Origin: Linanthus parryae
Lineage: Eukaryota; Streptophyta; Magnoliopsida; Ericales; Polemoniaceae
NCBI GenBank assembly: GCA_023055425.1
Contig: JALGPY010000003.1
Location: 54,793,891 to 54,857,890, forward strand
Direction of reading: 5' to 3'
DNA length: 64,000 bases
The notes beneath the pieces are model-generated. The model had not been told where the DNA came from, did not search any database, and saw nothing but the letters and a program-made list of their open reading frames with translations. Below are positions 58,971 through 64,000 of the stretch, piece by piece (position 1 is the stretch's first letter; every line of letters starts with the position of its first letter). The translations under genes were made by a program, and so were the position numbers.

Positions 58971-59211
58971 TATCATAAATCAATTAACACAGATACAACC
59001 ATAGATAACACAGATTGAGGAAGAAAACTTCATTACTCTCAGATCCCAAAAGTGGAGGGAAAAATGAATAAGAAGAAAAAATTACAAGTGATACTGACAA
59101 GTTCTCATCAAAACTAATATAACGACCAACAACTAACTAGCCAATGAACCCAAGTCATATGTCAAAGATGACACTGTAGAAACAACTTTGTAGTATTAGC
59201 AAACCGACCCC
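58971..59211 (-). repeat. 3' LTR of the short-LTR copia element
   Basis: It matches 63671-63912: shared AATCAATTAACACAGAT, GATTGAGGAAGAAAACTTC, CATAACGACCAACAACTAA-like and GTATTAGCAAAC-GACCCC. Exact ends are uncertain because TG...CA termini are not clear. Confidence 0.88.
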
Positions 59212-59272
59212 AAAGAAGTTTCTAAAGACAGAAAATCACCTTATGACAATATGCATAACTCAAACAACTATC

Positions 59273-61243
59273 TTAAGTTGGATGGTGCACATTCAACACA
59301 CCCAACTTGGATACAAGACACTTGAAAACTGGAGAAGGAAGTGGTTTGGTCAACAAATCTACCAATTGATGAGAGGAAGGAACAAAAATCAATTTGAGAG
59401 CTCCTTGAGTCACCAAATCCCTCACTATATGAACATCCATCTCAATGTGTTTTGTGCGCTCATGATAAATAGGGTTTTCTGCAATTTGAATGGCTGAAGT
59501 GCTATCACTGTAAATAATAGGAACCTGAGGAAGAGTGATATGAAGATCTACCAATAAAAACAAAAACCACTGAAGTTCACAAGAAGCTGCAACCAAACTC
59601 CTGTATTGAGCCTCTGCAGAAGATCTATACACCACCTTTTGCTTCTTTGCTTTCAAAGATACTAGAGAATCATCCAGATAAATCAGAAAACCACTTGTAG
59701 ATCTTCTGGTATCAATGCAACATCCCCAATCTGAGCCTGAATAGGCTTTGAGAGAAAGAGAGTTATGAGAAGGAAAGAATAAACCTTCACCAACATTGCC
59801 TTGGAGATATCTCAAAATGTGATGCAAAGCCTTCATGTGTTCAATTGAAGGCTTAGACACATATTGAGACATATTGTGAACCGAGAAGCAGAGATCTGGT
59901 CTTGAGCTACACAAGTAAAGCAATTTACCAACTAAGCTTCTGTAGAGTACACTGTCTTGATTAGATAGATTCTTGTCTTAATGCTTCTGTAACTTCAAAT
60001 TGACCTCCATTGGTGTAGACACTGGCTTACATTGAGCATAACCACTGTACTTCAGAATTTAAATAGCAAACTTTCTTTGAGATAGTGATATTCCACTATC
60101 ATTTGTGGCTATTTCGAAACCAAGAAAGAACTGAAGAAATCCCAAATCCTTGAGCTGAAGCACAAACATGGTATAATATGCCTTGCTTTGTTGAAAGCCA
60201 AGATCAATCAAGGCATCTGAGATTTTACTGTACCATTGTCTGGAGGCTTGTTTCAGACCATAGAGAGACTTTTTAAGTCTACAAACCAGGGTACCATTAT
60301 CATAAAAAGACAATGTGTTAGGTTTATAACCCTGTGGAATAGCCATATAAACTTCTACCAATAAATCTCCATGTAAAAACGCATTATTGACATCCAATTG
60401 AAGAAGATGCCAATTATGCATAGATGCTAAAGCCAACAAGCATTTCAAAGTAGGCAACACTGGAGAGAAAGTATTAGTGTAGTCTATACCTTCAGTTTGT
60501 GAGTATCCTTTTGACACCAATCTGGCTTTAAATCTTTCAATACTTGCATCAGCTTTGTGTTTGATTCTATACACCCATCTACAGCCCACAATGTCATGAC
60601 CAGGGGGCAAAATGGTAACATCCGTAGTGTCATTTTCTTCTAAAGCAGAGAGCTCTAACTGCATAGCTTCAATCCATATTGGGTCTTTGGAGGCTTCATA
60701 AAAGGTCTTAGGCTCTACATCACATGCAATTTGAGCAACATAATATTGATATGCAGGACTGAAAGCTGCATGAGCATTATGAATATTTTCGGATACAAAA
60801 TTTGGAGCAGTGACAACAAAATCTTTGAAGTAAGAAGGCTGTCTGATGCTTCTAACTGGTCTAGACACATTATTAGATGGCACAAGAACATCAACTTTAA
60901 GTGAACTTGCAGTCTCACCTGCATCAATATTAGAAGTGTGTGTAATATCATGCTCCCCTGTAGGCACATTATCTGAAACACAAGCCTCAATAGGTGGAGA
61001 AGAGGATGTGATTGCATCTGAATCGGATGAAACTAGAGGCAAAAAAAAAATCACTTAAGAGTGTTCAGAAGATAAATCAGCAGAAGAGAAGGGAAAAACA
61101 TCTTCATGAAAAATAACATTTCTAGAGATGGTGATTTCACCAGTATGTAGATTATAAACATTGTATCCCTTCATGCCATAGACATATCCCAAAAGCACAT
61201 ATTTGGTAGCTCTTTCTTCAAACTTGGTTCTGCCATGTGTCAA
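59273..61243 (-). pseudogene. Short-LTR copia RT and RNase H, with the YVDD segment of RT deleted
   Basis: The integrase C-terminal end (KFEERATKYVLLGYVYGMKG, 61243-61055) leads to a Ser/Pro linker. RT starts at about 60690 (WIEAMQLELSALEENDTTDV), then GCRWVYRIKHKADASIERFK, LQLDVNNAFLHGDLLVEVYM and LYGLKQASRQWYSKI. The frame then runs from QQSKAYYTMFV directly into LQLKDLGFLQFFLGFEIA (junction about 60160). Roughly 35 residues with the catalytic YVDD are missing. After a break near 59930, RNase H follows: LYLCSSRPDLCFSVHNMSQY, SSAEAQYRSLVAASCELQW, YSDSTSAIQIAENP, VDLLTKPLPSPVF, ending 59273. The enzyme is inactive. Confidence 0.92.
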
Positions 61244-61345
61244 AGTAGAAAAAAAAAAGTAGCCAAAAGACTTAAGAAGACAGTAATCTGGTACCTTCTT
61301 GAAAATAACTTCAAAAGGAGACTTGTTGTGAAGAACTTTGGTACG

Positions 61346-62320
61346 CTATCTATTAATTAGATAAGCTGCTGTCATAACACATTCTCCCCAAAATTTCAAA
61401 GGAAGTTGAGACTGAAATCTCAAAGCTCTTGCAACATTAAGTAGGTGTTTGTGCTTTCTCTCCACTACAGAATTCTGTTCTGGAGTTTCAATACAGCTGT
61501 ATTGATGCACTATACCATGTGTGCCAAGATATCCAGCCAATTCGAGTTCAGGAGCCTGATCACTTCTAATAGTGAGAACATGAGTGTTGTATTGAGTCAC
61601 CACCATTGCACAAAAATTTGGTAAGATGTGAGTGACATCAGATTTGTTTACCAAAAAGACCCATGTCATTTTAGAGTGATCCTCCACAATGGTCAAAAAA
61701 TATCTGTATCCCTCATAGGTGGGAGTTCTGTAAGGGCCCCAAGTGTCTACATGTATAAGCCGAAAAAGAGAAGTGGAAATGTGACCATGAGAAGGAAAAT
61801 GCATCTTTCTTTGTTTGGCTTGAGGACAAATATCACAAAGAGAGTGTGGAAGATGTTCATGAACCAAGTATTTGAGGTGAGAGTTGAGTTTGGCATCAGA
61901 AGGATGACCAAATTTATGATGCCATAGAGAAAAAGAATTAGTAACAAGTGTTGGAGCAGCTAAAGAAATATAAGGGGGTGTAAAAAGATATAAACCATCA
62001 CTTTTAGTACCATATCCTAATATATGAGATGAACTCTTGCTCTTAATGGTACAACCAGAGGCTTCAAAAAATGAACTCACAGTCATGTGACTGACTCAAC
62101 TGAGACATAGAGAGAAAATTGAAGTGAAAAGTAGGTATGTGAAGAACTTTATTCAAACACAAAGAAGGGGACAAATGAACCACTCCAATATTAGCAACAG
62201 TGATACTTTTACCATTAGGAAGATGGAAAAATGTATTCACAACTGGTGTAAAAGATGAAAAAAGAGATAAATCATGACACATGTGGTCAGTAGCACCACT
62301 GTCAATGATTCAAGAGTGAC
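61346..62320 (-). pseudogene. Short-LTR copia protease and integrase
   Basis: Protease IIDSGATDHMCHD at about 62310-62270, with a TGA in place of the preceding Trp codon. A frame change lies near 62070. Integrase: SLWHHKFGHPSDAKLNSHL, CDICPQAKQRKMHFP, HVDTWGPYRTPT (Asp), LTIRSDQAPELELAG (Asp), ETPEQNSVVERKHKHLLNV (Glu), then QLPLKFWGECVMTAAYLINR. The DDE triad is intact in this stretch of 246 residues; a stop follows at 61346. Confidence 0.92.
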
Positions 62321-62615
62321 ATAAAGAATCATTAACAACCCTTCTTGAATGAAAAGAAAATGAATTAAGAACCCCAGCCATGAAAGAGTATTGAGAGCCA
62401 TTATTTTTTGAAAAAGAATAGTGCTCTAGTGGACTATCATAAGATTGAAAACTAGGAAATGAAGAGGATGGAGAAGCTGGCCTTAATTTTTGGTGATTGA
62501 TATACTGCAAGACTTGTTCACATTGAGAGAGAGTAAGTTGAGATGGAGTAGGAGAAACAGGGGGAGGAATAGAAGCAACTTGATGTGCTTGAGGAACATA
62601 AGATCCTGAATGTTG

Positions 62616-63577
62616 TTATACAGGTTTTTTAGAGTATGAAGAGCCACCATTTTTGCCTTTAAAACCTGGTCGATAACCAACCAATTTCCAACATTTTTCT
62701 TTTATATGCCCTGTATCACCACAATGATAAAACACATGCTTGGGCCTATTACCATATATGCTAGAAGCTGCATTAGCAAGAGAAACATAATCATTGGTGG
62801 AGTGAGTAGTCTCAGTAAAAGAATGCATTGTCATTTGAGGAGGTATAGAACTAGAACTATTTTCTCTTTGTTTCTCTTGCTGCAAAACCTGAGAAAACAC
62901 TTTGTCATGGAAGGAAGAGGATCAGTGAGAAAAAAATGTTCTCTAACAGCTGTATAACCATCATGAAGTCCCATGAGAAACTGCATAACCAAGTCCACTT
63001 GTTGTTGAAGATGCAAATGAGAAAGAACATTACAATGACATGCATCACAACCTCCACAAGAACAGACACCTATAACTCTGTGATTAGTCATTTCATCCCA
63101 AAGAGACCTGAATCTGGTAAAGTACCGAGTCACAGATAAGGCATCTTGTTTCAGATTAGCTAAAGCTCTGCGTAATTGAAAAATTCTTGGTCTATTTTTT
63201 TGAGAAAAAGGTTATAACAAATCCTTCCACATTTCATGAGAAGAAGAATAATAAACAATACTAGAGGCAATTTCCTTGGAAACTGAATTCAAAAGTCAAG
63301 AGATCACCATAGAATCACAGCGGCGCCATACCGAATGCATAGGATCAGTCGGAGAGGGTGGAGGCAACGAACCAGACACAAAGTCAAGCTTGTTCTTCGC
63401 TTCTAGGGCTAGACTCATGGATCAGAACCATGTGTTGAAATTATCTCCAGTCAGTAGCTGGGAGACCAAATTAATGTCAGGATTATCACCATTGGTGAGA
63501 TAATAGGGAGAACACGAGTCAATATCCATTAAAGAAACACCAGAATTCGCCGGTGTTCGAGCACTTTCGGTCGACAT
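62616..63577 (-). pseudogene. Short-LTR copia gag
   Basis: ATG at 63577 (MSTESARTPANSG), then a copia gag start (GDNPDINLVSQLLTGDNFNTW) with a TGA right after F. A frameshift follows and then SLWDEMTNHRVIGVCSCGGC, VMQFLMGLHDGYTAVREHFF and DPLPSMTKCF. After another shift comes a zinc knuckle with CGDTGHIKEKCWKLVGYRPG; the first Cys of CYHCG reads YHCG. Ends at 62616. Not functional. Confidence 0.88.
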
Positions 63578-63658
63578 ATCTCTGAAACCCTAGAAAAGAA
63601 ATTGGGGAAGAAAAACGAGATCGAATAGCAGAGATCTAGCAATCGGCGGAAGCGCGAT

Positions 63659-63670
63659 GCTCTGATACCA
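63659..63670 (-). other. Primer binding site, initiator Met-tRNA type
   Basis: The minus strand reads TGGTATCAGAGC next to the inner end of the 5' LTR. Confidence 0.9.
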
Positions 63671-63912
63671 TATCAGAAATCAATTAACACAGATAAAGCC
63701 ATAGATAACACAGATTGAGGAAGAAAACTTCATTACTCTCAGATCCCAAAAGTGGAGGGAAAAACTGAAGAAGATGAAGAAATTACAAGTGATACTGAAA
63801 AGTCTTCATCAAAACTAACATAACGACCAACAACTAATTATCCAATGAACCAAATCCATATGTCAAAGATGACACTGCAGAAGCAAATTTGCAGTATTAG
63901 CAAACTGACCCC
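63671..63912 (-). repeat. 5' LTR of the short-LTR copia element
   Basis: Partner of 58971-59211; 242 bp. The outer end is taken at GACCCC (63912), after which the two copies diverge. Confidence 0.88.
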
Positions 63913-63945
63913 TGAAAGTGTGAGTATGCAGATGTATAAGCAACT

Positions 63946-64000
63946 TAGATACTCTAGAAGGGGGGGGGGGGGGGTTGAATAGAGTATGCCAACTTTTTGC
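63946..64000 (-). mobile_element. Edge of another SIRE-like LTR, cut by the window end
   Basis: The minus strand reads GCAAAAAGTTGGCATACTC, TATTCAA, a 15 bp C-run, then TTCTAGAGTATCTA. This is the same order as the last ~50 bases of the SIRE-like 5' LTR at 11070-11120. It is the 3' end of an LTR in opposite orientation; the rest lies beyond the window. It abuts the short-LTR copia element with ~35 bp between. Confidence 0.85.

Larger units (their letters stand above)
58971..63912 (-). mobile_element. Minus-strand Ty1/copia retrotransposon with short (~240 bp) LTRs
   Basis: LTRs at 58971-59211 (3') and 63671-63912 (5'). A Met-tRNA primer site (63659-63670) is next to the 5' LTR. The order on the minus strand is gag, knuckle, protease, integrase, RT, RNase H. 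The LTR copies differ by roughly 7-8% by eye and no target duplication was found, so the insertion is old. Lineage not assigned. Confidence 0.9.

Overview
The window is plant nuclear DNA, almost certainly from a flowering plant. I find no host protein-coding gene, rRNA gene or functional tRNA gene. It is a cluster of nested retrotransposons separated by AT-rich DNA with small foldback elements, SINE fragments and simple repeats. The evidence is plant-type Ty1/copia elements with initiator-Met-tRNA primer sites, a Tat-type Ty3/gypsy element with a second RNase H and an antisense plant-mobile-domain gene, an L1-type LINE with a DUF4283/CCHC ORF1, and tRNA-derived SINEs. The species cannot be named from the sequence.

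Layout. 1-2380: 3' end and long LTR of a Ty3/gypsy element. 2463-3946: internally deleted copia remnant. 3947-7879: non-coding DNA with a ~370 bp foldback MITE (6374-6740) and a SINE fragment. 7880-45365: one decayed L1-type LINE, present as three pieces (7880-9658, 34585-35359, 42995-45365), because a SIRE-like copia element (9659-34584) and an Angela-like copia element (35360-42994) inserted into it. A 14.9 kb Tat-type gypsy element (19348-34281, target-site duplication ACAGC) then inserted into the 3' LTR of the SIRE-like element. 45366-48436: non-coding DNA with foldback structures, a SINE and a poly-A tract. 48437-56884: a minus-strand copia element that carries a Tat-family solo LTR (49933-50545, TSD ACTAT). 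56885-58970: AT-rich DNA with a ~118 bp ATT microsatellite. 58971-63912: a second minus-strand copia element with short LTRs. 63946-64000: edge of another SIRE-like LTR, minus strand.

The Tat element is the youngest insertion: its two 627 bp LTRs differ at only three positions that I can see. It encodes gag-protease (one internal TAG) and pol (protease-RT-RNase H-archaeal-type RNase H-integrase). The integrase core has lost the stretch that normally carries the central catalytic Asp. Between pol and the 3' LTR it carries a 54 bp tandem array whose units keep a small hairpin through compensatory changes. It also carries a five-exon antisense gene (about 1325 aa) with four 77-81 bp GT-AG introns that join in frame. 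The N-terminal half of that product looks like a plant mobile domain.

The SIRE-like element has a different unexplained feature: a short palindrome, CTCAAGGCCTTGAG and close variants, occurs more than twenty times in its LTRs, gag, pol, spacer and env-like ORF, and hardly anywhere else in the window. All the other elements are visibly dead (stops, frameshifts, lost catalytic segments).
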